From: Pontibacter burrus
GTDB lineage: Bacteria; Bacteroidota; Bacteroidia; Cytophagales; Hymenobacteraceae
Assembly: GCF_010686685.1 (NCBI RefSeq)
Contig: NZ_JAAGWD010000005.1
Span: 124,001-188,000 of the forward strand
DNA: 64,000 bases
Direction of reading: 5' to 3'
Positions 43,129 to 52,830 of the stretch are shown in pieces (positions within the stretch are counted from its first letter, which is position 1; each line of letters opens with the position of its first letter). Both the position numbers and the translations under genes were made by a program. The notes beneath the pieces were generated by a model. The model was not told where the DNA came from and did not search any database. It was given only the letters and a program-made list of their open reading frames with translations.

Positions 43129-43176
43129 TTATAGTTGCCTATAGTATCCTTTAAACTATAGCTAATTACCAAACTA

Positions 43177-43184
43177 TAAGTTTG
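43177..43184 (+). promoter_or_regulatory. TAnnTTTG promoter element of the K+ channel gene
   Basis: TAAGTTTG about 62 bases before the ATG at 43247. Confidence 0.45.
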
Positions 43185-43246
43185 CACCAGCAATTCAACA
43201 CTTGCCGCATCTCCGCGTTTAAGCAAACGCACCTAACACATACCGT

Positions 43247-44269
43247 ATGAATTACATTTACCTGGGGCTGGGCATCCTGCTTTTCATACTTGTTGCGCTG
43301 GATATCACCAAAACTACATTATCCTCCAACGGCGCAGGTTCGCTTACCAATCATATTGCCAGAAGCATCTGGATGTTGTTCCTGTATGCATCCCGCAAAA
43401 ACGGAAGGTCCAGGATGTTATCGTATGTGGGCTCTGCTATACTGGTAACTATACTTCTAACCTGGATCATTGCTCTCTGGGGCAGTATGCTGCTGATGTT
43501 GATGGCTGATAAAGGCGCTATTAAAAACAGCAATACTAATGCAGATGCAAACCTGCTGGAGCAGCTATACTATGCGGGCTACACCCTTTCTACCTTAGGT
43601 GTGGGAGATTATATTCCAACCACCGATTTCTGGCGCCTTGTTACCAATATTACAGCCTTCGCCGGGCTGGCTTCTATCACGGCATCTATTACGTATTTTA
43701 TACCGGTGCTGCAGGCAGTAGAGCACCAAAGTAAACTAAGTTTTTATATCAGCAGCATGGGCCACACACCCAACCAGATACTGCGCAACAGCTGGAACGG
43801 GAAAGACTTTTCGTCTTTTTACGATAACACTACCACCATCTGCCAGATGCTGATGCAGCACATTACGCACCACCATTCCTATCCTATTATTCACTACTTT
43901 CATAACCATCGCATCCAGTTCTCTATATCAGTGGGGGTTGCCTTGCTTGCCGAAACCTATTACCTGCTGCAGTACAGTGCGCAACCGCAAGTGAACGATA
44001 AACTTAAGCTTACCATGCTGAAGAACACCCTGGAACAATACCTGCAACTGGTAAAAAGCGAGTACATTAAAGACGCTAAACCCGACGAGCGACCTCCCAT
44101 GCCAGAGCTGGATGAGTTGCTGGAAGCTGGCATTCCCCTACAAAACAAAGAAACGATAGCAGCAACCTTTCAGAATCGGCTCAAAGACCAGCGCACGCTG
44201 CTAACAGTGTTAATTGAAACCGATGGATGGACCTGGGAACAGGTGTATCGGGATGAAGTTGAACTATAG
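43247..44269 (+). CDS. two-helix ion channel protein, K+ channel type
   Basis: 340 residues. Four hydrophobic helices (about 2-20, 63-88, 108-125, 128-150). Between the last two lies a pore loop YTLSTLGVGDYIP with the selectivity filter TLGVGD. The C-terminal 180 residues are soluble and helical, with a His run (MQHITHHHSY), and have no recognised RCK domain. It is an inner-membrane potassium channel. It converges with the PepSY gene: its stop TAG (44267-44269) directly abuts the PepSY stop, both within one AACTATAGTT copy. Confidence 0.88.
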   Translation: MNYIYLGLGILLFILVALDITKTTLSSNGAGSLTNHIARSIWMLFLYASRKNGRSRMLSYVGSAILVTILLTWIIALWGSMLLMLMADKGAIKNSNTNADANLLEQLYYAGYTLSTLGVGDYIPTTDFWRLVTNITAFAGLASITASITYFIPVLQAVEHQSKLSFYISSMGHTPNQILRNSWNGKDFSSFYDNTTTICQMLMQHITHHHSYPIIHYFHNHRIQFSISVGVALLAETYYLLQYSAQPQVNDKLKLTMLKNTLEQYLQLVKSEYIKDAKPDERPPMPELDELLEAGIPLQNKETIAATFQNRLKDQRTLLTVLIETDGWTWEQVYRDEVEL

Positions 44270-45079
44270 TTACCGGTTTGCCCTCTGGTAATTATTGGCA
44301 AGTTTCCGGCGCGGAGATGATACAAAAAATAACACAAACCCTGAGATAACCGTCAGCAGTCCGAAAACAGAAAATACCCGCAGTAGCAGGTTTCCGAAGT
44401 TATCGCGGCTCTCGTAGTCCATGGTGTGCAGCATCCAAAGGAAATCGAACATGCGCCACTGGTTATGCCGGATGGCCTGAAACGTACCCAGCTCTGCCGA
44501 GACATACACGGTGCAGTTAGCAGGTTGGCTAAACGTGATGGCCCATGCTGGCAGCGGTTTTTCGCGGTATTCGTGGTGTGCCCCTGCTTCGGTCAGGTAT
44601 TCCACGTTCTCTACTTTAACAGGTGCCTTAAGCTGGCTGCTGGCAACTGCTATGGCTTCCTCTTTTGTTAAGGCAGGCAGTAATTCACCGGTTGTAGCCC
44701 GCGCTAACTGCACTTTCTGGTTGGTAGCATTTGCCCCCGCATGGCCACCTGCTTCGCCAGCGGCATGTGTGGCGCTGCCGGCAAAATAGCGCACCTGGTA
44801 AACCGGCTCGCCAACAATCTCCACAAGCTGTATAGTTGCTATAGAATCAATCTGCTGTGTACGCTTAAGGCTATCCAGCACTACCTGCGGCGACACCAGT
44901 GCTAAATCTGCAGGCAAATACCGCTTCTCGCTGCGCAGATGGTCGCCATGCACTTCGTCAAGGTCATTCCAGCTGAAATATAAGCCACCAATGGTCCAGA
45001 AAAGGAATTGTAAGCCAAGTACAACACCCAGGTAGCGATGCGATTTACGGATATAATAGTGCCTGCTTTTTAGCTTCAT
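44270..45079 (-). CDS. PepSY-associated membrane protein
   Basis: 269 residues. Helix 1 (about 16-36, GVVLGLQFLFWTIGGLYFSW), periplasmic PepSY-type domain(s) (about 40-215), helix 2 (about 228-252). KEEAIAVASSQL and TKEE are typical PepSY helix marks. A Gly/Ala/His insertion THAAGEAGGHAG is unusual. The family often accompanies iron or copper reductases and TonB receptors. It may be the electron-transfer or metal-handling companion of the preceding copper locus; this is inference. Confidence 0.82.
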   Translation of the reverse strand: MKLKSRHYYIRKSHRYLGVVLGLQFLFWTIGGLYFSWNDLDEVHGDHLRSEKRYLPADLALVSPQVVLDSLKRTQQIDSIATIQLVEIVGEPVYQVRYFAGSATHAAGEAGGHAGANATNQKVQLARATTGELLPALTKEEAIAVASSQLKAPVKVENVEYLTEAGAHHEYREKPLPAWAITFSQPANCTVYVSAELGTFQAIRHNQWRMFDFLWMLHTMDYESRDNFGNLLLRVFSVFGLLTVISGFVLFFVSSPRRKLANNYQRANR

Positions 45080-45149
45080 AAAGCTAATTTAGTATAAAAA
45101 AGCATTTGCACTTAGCAGTCATATTTTAAGACTATCAATTGCTGATAAA

Positions 45150-45179
45150 AAAGCGGGTCAGTTTTCACTGACCCGCTTT
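45150..45179 (-). terminator. intrinsic terminator of the CPA2 antiporter gene
   Basis: AAAGCGGGTCAGT (45150-45162) pairs perfectly with ACTGACCCGCTTT (45167-45179). On the minus strand TTTTTTATC follows. Confidence 0.85.
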
Positions 45180-45190
45180 CAAACTATAGT

Positions 45191-47434
45191 TTAGGCTACT
45201 GCATCTATTATACTACTGGCTTCCAGTTTTCGTATCCGGTCCGGGTTTCCTACAATCCAGACCAGGTCGCCTTCCTCAAAAATCAGCTCCGAGTCCGGGT
45301 TAGGAATACGTTCGCCGTTACGTTCCAGCCCTACAATCAGGCCATTGGTCTGGCTGCGCACACCCGAATTCCGTATCGATTTGCCTAACAGTACTGAGCC
45401 ACCCGACACCAGCAACTTCTGCAGCGCTACATTTTCTTTTTCTCCTTCCACTTCAGGCAAAATGCATTCTTCTTCAATAAACCTGCGGAAGGATTCGATC
45501 TGTTCATCCGACCCGAAAACATACAGTACATCTCCCGGAAAAATGAGCTCGTTGCGTGTAGGAGCCGTAATGGTGCGGTTGCCCCGCTCTATAACGGCCA
45601 CATTTACGCCATACTTTTCGCGCACCTGCAGGTCCACAAGCGATTTGCCTACCAGCCCAGCTTCCGATGGTATCACGAAACGGATCAGGTGTGCATCCCA
45701 TGGAGTAAGCGTGTGGTGCATGCGGCTGGCCTCTTCAATCTCGCGGGCGTTCAGGTTAGACATGAAACGGTTTTCGATGCGGATGTAAAAGCTCTGGATC
45801 CGTTTAGAGAAAATAACCAGCAGCATGATAATAACCAAGCCTGCAACGATAGAAACCTGCACCGGGAAGAACTGGTGCAACAGAAACCCGATAAACAACA
45901 CGGCAATACCGATGCGCACAAACTCCATCACAATGATCAGGCTGCGGTAGTTGCGGTTAGCCCATAAGCGGCCCTGCACCTCTTTTAGCGGATGGTACAC
46001 AGCAAGCGCCCACAGGAACGGCGCCATGAAAACCAGTGTAACAGCTGTAGTTACTAACTTGCCTGTAGTGCCATTGATTACATTTTCTGTAATAAACGGA
46101 TTCAGGAATTGGGCTGATAGCAGAACTATAGCAATAATGATAACAGAAAATACTACTGTTTGGATCACATAAGACTGCAGCAACCGCTTCCAGTCGCTGG
46201 TGCTGCTTACTACCTGTGCACCTGAACTATACTCATCCAGAGAACGCTTCCATTTAGCCGGCATAATACGTTCTACAAACTGGTAGGCCGGTGTCGAGAA
46301 CTTGATCATGTACGGTGTGGTAAACGTTGTGATCGCGGATACTGCCACTGCCACCGGGTACAGAAAATCGCTGGTAACATTTAAGGTAACGCCCAGCGTG
46401 GCAATAATAAAGGAGAACTCCCCTATCTGCGACACGCTTAAACCCGATTGTACCGATGTTTTGATTCCCTGTCCTGCAATCAGGCCACCACCTGCAATGC
46501 TTATCGTTTTACCCACCAGCGTTACCACCGTTATCAGGGCAATTGGACCGGCATAGGTAATAATGGTTTCAGGATTGATCAGGATACCCACCGATACAAA
46601 AAAGATGGCTCCGAAGAGGTCTTTAACAGATGTGATCAAGTGCTCTATCTTCTCAGCCTTCGTGGTTTCGGCAAGGATAGAGCCCATAATGAAAGCGCCC
46701 AGTGCCGGAGAGAAACCTGCCTGCGCTGCAAGTATTACCATCAGCAAACACAGGCCAAGCGCCACGATCAGCAACGTTTCGTCATTCATCAGTTTGCTGG
46801 CCCTGCGCAGGAATGTCGGGATCAGGAAAATACCGCCCAGGAACCAAAGCAGCAGGAAGAAACCCAACTTCAGTACGGCAGTTACCATCTCGGCACCGGC
46901 AAACTGCTGGCTTACCGCAACAGTAGACAGCAGTACCATCAGCAAAATGGCAACCAGGTCTTCTACAATCAGCACCCCGAACACCAGGCTGGCAAAGCGC
47001 TGCGACTTAACGCCCAGCTCATCAAACGCCCTGATGATAATGGTAGTGGAAGAAATAGAGAGAATACCGCCCAGGAAGATGCTGTCCATAGTGGACCAGC
47101 CGAGTAACTTACCGGTAAGGTAGCCCAGCAACAGCATTGAGATTACTTCTACAAAGGCCATGATGGTAGACGCGCCACCTACCTTTACCAGCTTTTTAAA
47201 GCTAAATTCCAGTCCAAGGCTGAATAAAAGGAAAATCACCCCTATCTCAGCCCAGATGGTAATGTTCTCGGGCTCAGAGATAGTAGGGAACAGGCCCACG
47301 TGCGGGCCCACCAGCAGACCGGCAATAATATAACCGAGCACCAAAGGCTGCTTCAGTTTCTTAAAAATAAGAGTCATGACACCGGCAGCCGCCAGTATCA
47401 AACCCAGATCGGTGATAAGATGTGGTAAGTGCAT
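45191..47434 (-). CDS. cation:proton antiporter, CPA2/KefB type with two TrkA-C domains
   Basis: 747 residues. Twelve or so membrane helices (about 5-390) with the CPA2 signs LGYIIAGLLVGPH, FLLFSLGLEFSFKKL, SSTTIIIRAFDELG and LGAFIMGSILAET. A further membrane block at 425-540 is unusual for the family. TrkA-C (RCK_C) domains are at about 590-660 (LVDLQVREKYGVNVAVIERG, GDVLYVFGSDEQI) and 675-745 (IVGLERNGERIPNP, GDLVWIVGNPDRI). There is no TrkA-N nucleotide fold. Probably K+ or Na+ efflux against protons. The stop overlaps an AACTATAGTT copy (45182-45191). Confidence 0.92.
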   Translation of the reverse strand: MHLPHLITDLGLILAAAGVMTLIFKKLKQPLVLGYIIAGLLVGPHVGLFPTISEPENITIWAEIGVIFLLFSLGLEFSFKKLVKVGGASTIMAFVEVISMLLLGYLTGKLLGWSTMDSIFLGGILSISSTTIIIRAFDELGVKSQRFASLVFGVLIVEDLVAILLMVLLSTVAVSQQFAGAEMVTAVLKLGFFLLLWFLGGIFLIPTFLRRASKLMNDETLLIVALGLCLLMVILAAQAGFSPALGAFIMGSILAETTKAEKIEHLITSVKDLFGAIFFVSVGILINPETIITYAGPIALITVVTLVGKTISIAGGGLIAGQGIKTSVQSGLSVSQIGEFSFIIATLGVTLNVTSDFLYPVAVAVSAITTFTTPYMIKFSTPAYQFVERIMPAKWKRSLDEYSSGAQVVSSTSDWKRLLQSYVIQTVVFSVIIIAIVLLSAQFLNPFITENVINGTTGKLVTTAVTLVFMAPFLWALAVYHPLKEVQGRLWANRNYRSLIIVMEFVRIGIAVLFIGFLLHQFFPVQVSIVAGLVIIMLLVIFSKRIQSFYIRIENRFMSNLNAREIEEASRMHHTLTPWDAHLIRFVIPSEAGLVGKSLVDLQVREKYGVNVAVIERGNRTITAPTRNELIFPGDVLYVFGSDEQIESFRRFIEEECILPEVEGEKENVALQKLLVSGGSVLLGKSIRNSGVRSQTNGLIVGLERNGERIPNPDSELIFEEGDLVWIVGNPDRIRKLEASSIIDAVA

Positions 47435-47480
47435 CCGTTGCTTTTAGAACGTTTTAAGCGTTTTGTTAAACTATAGGTTG

Positions 47481-48803
47481 TTAATTCTGCAATGTTTCCA
47501 GTGGCGGTATTGCCCTTGTAACCAGGTTTTGTGCTTCGCTCAGGCGGCGCATGTCATCAGAGGCAGGCATTTCAAACACTTCCAGATCGAAATAGCGTAC
47601 CGCTGCCAGCAGGTGGTCAAAAATATCGGCCATAATATTTTCGTAGTACACCCAGCGCACATCGTTCGAGAACAGGTAGAGCTCTATCGGCATGCCCGTG
47701 GTTGTAGGCTCGAGTTGGCGAACCATCATGGTCAGCTCTTTGTGTACGTTCTCGTTCTGGGCAATGTAGGCGCTGGCATAAGCTCTGAAAACGCCTGCAT
47801 TGGTCAGGTTACGGCCATTAATGAGCAAGGTCTTGTCGATGCCCTTTTCCTTGTTATGCCGGTCTATCTGTTGCTGTCGTTCCTGCAGGTAATCTTTCAG
47901 CAGATGTATCTTACTTAGTCTGGCAACATCTTCCGGAGATAAGTATTTAATGCTCGATATCTTCAGATGAATAGAGCGCTTGATGCGCCGGCCACCGGTG
48001 CGCTGCATTCCACGCCAGTTCTTAAAGGAATCAGATATCAGGTAGTAAGTCGGGATCGTGGTGATGGTCTTATCCCAGTTCTGCACTTTTACAGTTGTCA
48101 GGTTAATTTCTACCACATCGCCGTCTGCGCCATATTTTTCCATTGTTATCCAGTCGCCGATACGTACCATGTCGTTGGTAGATACCTGAATGCTGGCTAC
48201 AAAACCAAGAATGGTATCTTTAAACACCAGCAGGAGAATGGCCGATGCCGCTCCCATAGCTGTAATAAAGGTCCATAAAGGTTTGCCTGTTAGTAACGAG
48301 AAGATCATCAGGCCGCCTATAAAAAAGGTAAAGATGGTCAGTACCTGCGTAAAGCTATCAATGGGCTTATCCTTCAGGGAATCAAAGGTTTTCAGGTAGT
48401 CGCGGCTGGTACGTAGCACAGACCGGATGATCCAGATGCCCAACAGCACCACATACACGTCCGTCAGCTTCAGGAGCGGTGCAATCCAGCCACTGAAATC
48501 AGCAAAGATGACTGGTATGGCTAATACAACTATAGTTAGCGGAAAAATTCTGGAGAGGTGCAGTACCACTTTATTTTGCAATAGGTAATCGTCGAAGCTG
48601 GTAGTGGTACGACTTGCAAATTTCTGGAGCATACCCACCATTATTTTTCGTGCTATAAAACCAGATAACAGGGACAGCAGAACCGTTGCCAGCAAAAGCA
48701 ACAACATATTCAGGTACACAGCTGCAACAGCATGTAGACCCAGTTGCACCAGTTGGTCGGTTAGCCAGGAAGTATCGAGAGTCGGTAAGGGCGTAGAATT
48801 CAT
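47481..48803 (-). CDS. YbdG-like mechanosensitive channel (MscS family)
   Basis: 440 residues. Five membrane helices (about 25-190), then the MscS core: GAASAILLLVFKDTILGFVASI (pore helix TM3), SIQVSTNDMVRIGDWITM beta domain, VEINLTTVKVQNWDKTITTIPTY. The long insert MQRTGGRRIKRSIHLKI and C-terminal helical region are those of E. coli YbdG (415 residues). Gates under hypo-osmotic tension. It sits with the CPA2 antiporter on the same strand, 46 bases apart, so the pair may be one osmotic-response unit. Confidence 0.92.
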   Translation of the reverse strand: MNSTPLPTLDTSWLTDQLVQLGLHAVAAVYLNMLLLLLATVLLSLLSGFIARKIMVGMLQKFASRTTTSFDDYLLQNKVVLHLSRIFPLTIVVLAIPVIFADFSGWIAPLLKLTDVYVVLLGIWIIRSVLRTSRDYLKTFDSLKDKPIDSFTQVLTIFTFFIGGLMIFSLLTGKPLWTFITAMGAASAILLLVFKDTILGFVASIQVSTNDMVRIGDWITMEKYGADGDVVEINLTTVKVQNWDKTITTIPTYYLISDSFKNWRGMQRTGGRRIKRSIHLKISSIKYLSPEDVARLSKIHLLKDYLQERQQQIDRHNKEKGIDKTLLINGRNLTNAGVFRAYASAYIAQNENVHKELTMMVRQLEPTTTGMPIELYLFSNDVRWVYYENIMADIFDHLLAAVRYFDLEVFEMPASDDMRRLSEAQNLVTRAIPPLETLQN

Positions 48804-48949
48804 GATAATAAGGTAATTAAAAGCAGGCAGAGATACATATGTCGCAGCCGGTTGATCGGAAAAAATGGTGCACCTGCATTTGCCAGCACACCTGAAACTA
48901 TAGTAAGTGAAATTTAAGAAAGACGCACTATGATCAGCAATTGGGCTGC

Positions 48950-49354
48950 CTAGGGTGCGTTGGGTAAGTTTGAAATCGTTAGTTGTTGCGACAGGCTATA
49001 GTTTGAAATCGCCACTTTCAGACGGTTTACATTCACCAGAACAGCGATATTCCATGAAAGCGGACTTGCTAATATGGGAACATAAGGCTGCTGTACTTTG
49101 AGGCGTGCTAAGGAAACACTTGCATCAGGGAACAGGCCAATATCCTGCTTAGGAGCATCGCCTTCATCAGTTAAACTATAGTTGCCGGAAGCACTAAAAA
49201 TTGTAACCGGCGCGCTTTGAGAAATGGCTTCCGGAAGGTGATGCTCACCTTCTGTTGCGTAGCCTGGCACCGAGACAGCCCATATCAGCATCACCCAAAA
49301 CAAAGGTAATCCAACGTAATGCTTTAACGTGTCTGGTACTGTCATCAACTGCAA
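48950..49354 (-). CDS. small secreted protein, unknown function
   Basis: 134 residues. An N-terminal hydrophobic stretch (about 14-30, GLPLFWVMLIWAVSVPG) ends YATEG, a likely signal peptide. The mature part is short, without cysteines, and beta-rich. Upstream and downstream genes are unrelated. It contains an AACTATAGTT copy (49174-49183). No family was recognised. The reading frame may be real, but there is little independent support. Confidence 0.4.
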   Translation of the reverse strand: MQLMTVPDTLKHYVGLPLFWVMLIWAVSVPGYATEGEHHLPEAISQSAPVTIFSASGNYSLTDEGDAPKQDIGLFPDASVSLARLKVQQPYVPILASPLSWNIAVLVNVNRLKVAISNYSLSQQLTISNLPNAP

Positions 49355-49750
49355 AATAACTCCGTTTATGGCAAAATGGCAAATACTTTTCCTGAGAAAG
49401 TACAGTATCCAGCATTCAGAATATTAGCACGTTATGTATAAATAACCTGCTCCAGAGCTACTAAAGGCGCATTAAGCCCAATTAAGCAATACTTATATCG
49501 CTGAAAAAAACACTCCCATTTTTTCACCTGTTTTTTTGCAGGGATTAACACTCAATATGAGTTATACTTCTGCAGTCAAAAACACTGATTAAACGGAACA
49601 GCAACACAACCACTATAACTATTTAAAGAATTAGTAAAACCCATTGAACCTCTAAGCAATTCCTATAGTTAGACTTGTACACTTAACAGCACCTAAATAA
49701 CTAAGAATCAATTTGTTTACATTACCGACCCAGTCGGCGCTTAGGTTATT
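49355..49750. other. intergenic region, 396 bp
   Basis: AT-rich, with an ACTCA-ATA-TGAGT inverted repeat around 49550-49563 and scattered CTATA motifs. No ORF and no clear TAnnTTTG element were seen. It must carry the promoter of the gene at 49751. Confidence 0.4.
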
Positions 49751-50758
49751 ATGCAATATACTTTGGAAACAAACCCACAAACAGAACAACAATTTAAGGG
49801 CAGGGGGCTGCCCAATGTGAATGAGCGCTATTTACAGCTGGAACTGGTGCCAGCTTTAAAGCTGAACTATAATGCTGTAACAAAGCTGTTTGAAGCAATA
49901 TGGCAGCGCCCCGTAAGTAATCAGGAATACCGCCAGCTGGTACGCTATACCGGGCTATGTATTGCCATTTTACGCGCTGAGTATATTCTGTTTGATTTCA
50001 CAAAATTAGGAGTACCGTCGGCGGAGGTTCAGAAGAGTACGACCGAATTTTTAAAGCAGGCATTGCAGAACATCACATTCAAACGCAGTGCGCAGGTGCT
50101 GGCAACTAATAACTCGCAGTTGCATGTGCATAATTATATAACACAGGACAACACAGAGCTTTTGCCAGATGTACAGGTTTTCGGGAGTTATACCGAAGCG
50201 AAGACCTGGCTTACAGAAACTATAGCTGCAGATTGCACAAGTAACGACATTCAGATACCGCTCCACAGCAGCCTGAAAGCGCTTCGTAAAATTGCGGCAG
50301 CAACTCCCGAATTAGCGGTTGCGGTAAAAACGCCGGAGCCTGCAAAGGAGATCAGATGCAGCACAGATTTCATGGAAGTTACAGTTAACCCGCAGCAAAG
50401 CCTGATCTGCCTCCGCTGGACCCGAAAAGTGCAAAGCAGGGAGCTTCGTTATGGGGTTTTGAAAGCCTGCCGCGCCCTGATAGAGCATGAGGCAAAATTA
50501 GGGCTCGTAAACAACCAGCGAATGGGTATACTCACGCTACAGGACCAGACATGGCTGGCTCAAAAGTTTGCAGAGCTTTTATCGCGCAGCAAATTGCAAT
50601 ACCTGGCAGTAGTTAGCTCACCGGATGTGATGCAGCAGCTTGCCAGCGAGACTGTAAATGAGCGTATCCGACGGTCTTATGATTCCCATGTGTCAGAATA
50701 CTTCCTGTCAGAAACTGAAGCACTTGACTGGTTGACTATTTCATCTTCCCAAAACTAA
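49751..50758 (+). CDS. two-domain STAS/SpoIIAA-like protein
   Basis: 335 residues, no signal or membrane segments. Two copies of one domain are visible, about 25-185 and 205-330. Each has a W-plus-R/EL(Y)R start (AIWQRPVSNQEYRQLV; LRWTRKVQSRELRYGVL), a central D/Q-containing strand (LFDFTKLG; GILTLQDQTWLAQKFAELL) and a SETEALDWL-type end (YTEAKTWLT; SETEALDWLT). The fold matches small STAS/SEC14-like proteins common in Hymenobacteraceae. Role unknown, perhaps binding a partner switch protein. It is followed after 5 bases by a single-domain paralogue. Confidence 0.6.
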   Translation: MQYTLETNPQTEQQFKGRGLPNVNERYLQLELVPALKLNYNAVTKLFEAIWQRPVSNQEYRQLVRYTGLCIAILRAEYILFDFTKLGVPSAEVQKSTTEFLKQALQNITFKRSAQVLATNNSQLHVHNYITQDNTELLPDVQVFGSYTEAKTWLTETIAADCTSNDIQIPLHSSLKALRKIAAATPELAVAVKTPEPAKEIRCSTDFMEVTVNPQQSLICLRWTRKVQSRELRYGVLKACRALIEHEAKLGLVNNQRMGILTLQDQTWLAQKFAELLSRSKLQYLAVVSSPDVMQQLASETVNERIRRSYDSHVSEYFLSETEALDWLTISSSQN

Positions 50759-50763
50759 AAACG

Positions 50764-51219
50764 ATGACCGTACAACCGACCAGCAACTTGCTTAAGCTAC
50801 AGCTTATACCTGTTTTCGAGAGCAGCTACATCCGGATTGAACTGGAAGCCGCCTTAAAGTTTATTCGCGTACTCTGGCTTCGCCACCCGAGCAGCGACGA
50901 GTTCAGGGAAGGCTTTAGCAAAGCTGCCGACCTGACTATTGCGCATCATTGCCATTACTGGTTAAGTGATTCGCGTGCCATCCATTACCTGCAACTTGCC
51001 GACCAGAACTGGCTGATACGACTGGTAACGCAGCTTCTGCCGCAGGTTAAACTCCGCAGATTTGCCCGGCTTAATACACTGGAAAGCCTGGCCATGATGG
51101 ATGTTCCGCGCACATTGAATGAGCTCGAAAAATTACCTGACTGGCAACAACATACTTTAACGAAGGTCTTTACAGAAGAAGACGATGCCCTGGCGTGGCT
51201 TTTTAATGCATACAATTAA
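50764..51219 (+). CDS. single-domain STAS/SpoIIAA-like protein
   Basis: 151 residues. It has the same layout as each domain of the preceding gene: VLWLRHPSSDEFREGF, then HYWLSDSRAIHYLQLADQNWL, LRRFARLNTLESLAMM, and the end TEEDDALAWLF. It is surely in one operon with 49751, and the pair looks like a duplication product. A strong hairpin terminator follows. Function unknown. Confidence 0.65.
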   Translation: MTVQPTSNLLKLQLIPVFESSYIRIELEAALKFIRVLWLRHPSSDEFREGFSKAADLTIAHHCHYWLSDSRAIHYLQLADQNWLIRLVTQLLPQVKLRRFARLNTLESLAMMDVPRTLNELEKLPDWQQHTLTKVFTEEDDALAWLFNAYN

Positions 51220-51240
51220 CAGCCTGCCACAGCTAACTAT

Positions 51241-51280
51241 AACTATAAAGCCACCTCATATCTGAGGTGGCTTTATAGTT
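51241..51280. terminator. 18-bp perfect hairpin, bidirectional terminator
   Basis: Arms 51241-51258 and 51263-51280 are perfect complements around a 4-base loop. The outer part of the stem is AACTATAAAG/CTTTATAGTT, a near copy of the dispersed motif. It lies between the converging STAS-like and NhaC genes. Confidence 0.85.
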
Positions 51281-51295
51281 TTGAAGAAGGCCTGA

Positions 51296-52642
51296 TTAGT
51301 TTGCAACTGCTTTCCGAACAGGTATGGTGGTAGTTTTTAAGTCCAGTACTCTATCCACAAGTGGCGTAAAAATGCCAACCAGCGCAAAGGCCAGCAGCAG
51401 GTACAGGTACCAGGCATAAGGCAATACCTCTGTAAATGCTACAGCACCTCCGGTATAACTCAACATAATGAGCATCTGTGCTCCATAAGGAAGCAGCCCC
51501 TGCACAAAGCAGGCAGAAATATCGATCAGGGCAGCAGTTTTGCGGTTATCGATCTGGTATTTCTGGCTGATTTCCCTGGCAACCGGCCCCGCTACAACTA
51601 TAGAAACCGTGTTGTTGGCAATTGCGCTGTTAATGCCTGCTACCAGCGCCCCTACACCAACCTGCGAAGATTTATAGCCCCGGATGAGCGAATTAGCCTT
51701 ATTAAGCAAAAACTGAATACCGCCGGCACGCTTCACCATTTCGGCAAGTCCGCCGGTCAGCATCGAGAGCAGGAAGATCTCGGTCATGCCGGTAAAGCCT
51801 TCGTAAATATTTTTGCTGAAAAGCAGCAGATCCAGCGTTCCATCCATCATGCCTACGGCACCTGATGCCAGTATACCCAGCACCAGTACGACAAAAACAT
51901 TTATGCCATACATCGCCAGTCCCAGCACCAGCAGGTAAGGTGCTATTTTCAGGAAATTGATGTCCTGTGTTGCGGGCAGTACATCCTGTGTTGGCGTGTT
52001 TTGCCATCCGGCTAATAAAAGCAGGCCAATCGTAACTATAGCTGCTGGACCGGCAATAAAGATGTTTACCCGGAACTTGTCTTTCATGCTGCACTCCTGT
52101 GTTTGGGTAGCGGCAATGGTTGTATCTGATATAAAGGAAAGGTTATCGCCGAACATGGCACCTCCCAGCAGCGCCCCCAGCAATATAGGAAGCGATGAGC
52201 CACTTTGGTCGGCCAGCCCTACCACAATTGGCCCCAGCGCCACAATACAGCCCACCGAGGTACCTGTTGCAGTGGAAAGAAAAGAAGCCAGCAGGAAGAC
52301 ACCAACCGCCAGGTATTGCACTGGTATGTAAGCCAAACCTAAATTTACCGTAGCATCTACACCGCCAATGGCTTTGGCAACCATCGCAAAAGCGCCGGCC
52401 AGCAGATAGATCACACACATGGTTACGATCTGCGAGTCGCCACAACCCCGGATAAAGGCATCTACTTTGGCGTTAACGCTTCCTTTTAATAGTACAAATG
52501 CGGCCACAATACCGCACATTACCGCAACCGGCGATGGCAGAGCATAAAAATCGTTCAGCAGTATGCCTGCACCCAGAAATGTGAATACAAATACAAAGAA
52601 AGGCACCAGCGCTAAACCGCCGGTATTTTTAATCTGATCCAT
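51296..52642 (-). CDS. NhaC-family transporter, probable methionine transporter (MetT-like)
   Basis: 448 residues, eleven or twelve helices. NhaC-superfamily signs: ASFLSTATGTSVGCIVALGP, LLGGAMFGDNLSFISDTTIA, and the C-terminal ADLISACFVQG-like segment (here ALIDISACFVQGLLPYGAQM). The family classically exchanges Na+ and H+, but its gene here sits behind a SAM-I riboswitch, and members in methionine regulons (MetT) are thought to import methionine. The gene is monocistronic: riboswitch and TAnnTTTG promoter upstream, 18-bp hairpin downstream. Confidence 0.9.
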   Translation of the reverse strand: MDQIKNTGGLALVPFFVFVFTFLGAGILLNDFYALPSPVAVMCGIVAAFVLLKGSVNAKVDAFIRGCGDSQIVTMCVIYLLAGAFAMVAKAIGGVDATVNLGLAYIPVQYLAVGVFLLASFLSTATGTSVGCIVALGPIVVGLADQSGSSLPILLGALLGGAMFGDNLSFISDTTIAATQTQECSMKDKFRVNIFIAGPAAIVTIGLLLLAGWQNTPTQDVLPATQDINFLKIAPYLLVLGLAMYGINVFVVLVLGILASGAVGMMDGTLDLLLFSKNIYEGFTGMTEIFLLSMLTGGLAEMVKRAGGIQFLLNKANSLIRGYKSSQVGVGALVAGINSAIANNTVSIVVAGPVAREISQKYQIDNRKTAALIDISACFVQGLLPYGAQMLIMLSYTGGAVAFTEVLPYAWYLYLLLAFALVGIFTPLVDRVLDLKTTTIPVRKAVAN

Positions 52643-52830
52643 AAAATAATAAAAGTGAAAACCGGGCTAAGCCCAATGAAGTGTGTTACACCAGCTGGGT
52701 GTAAGGGTTAAAACTGAATAAAGCCGGGAGTTAGCAACAACAGCAACAACACATACAGGCAACGGGCATTGCCTTAAAACTATAAAACAGGTGTAAAACC
52801 GGGGAAGTGTGTTGTAAGCTCATGTGTACT

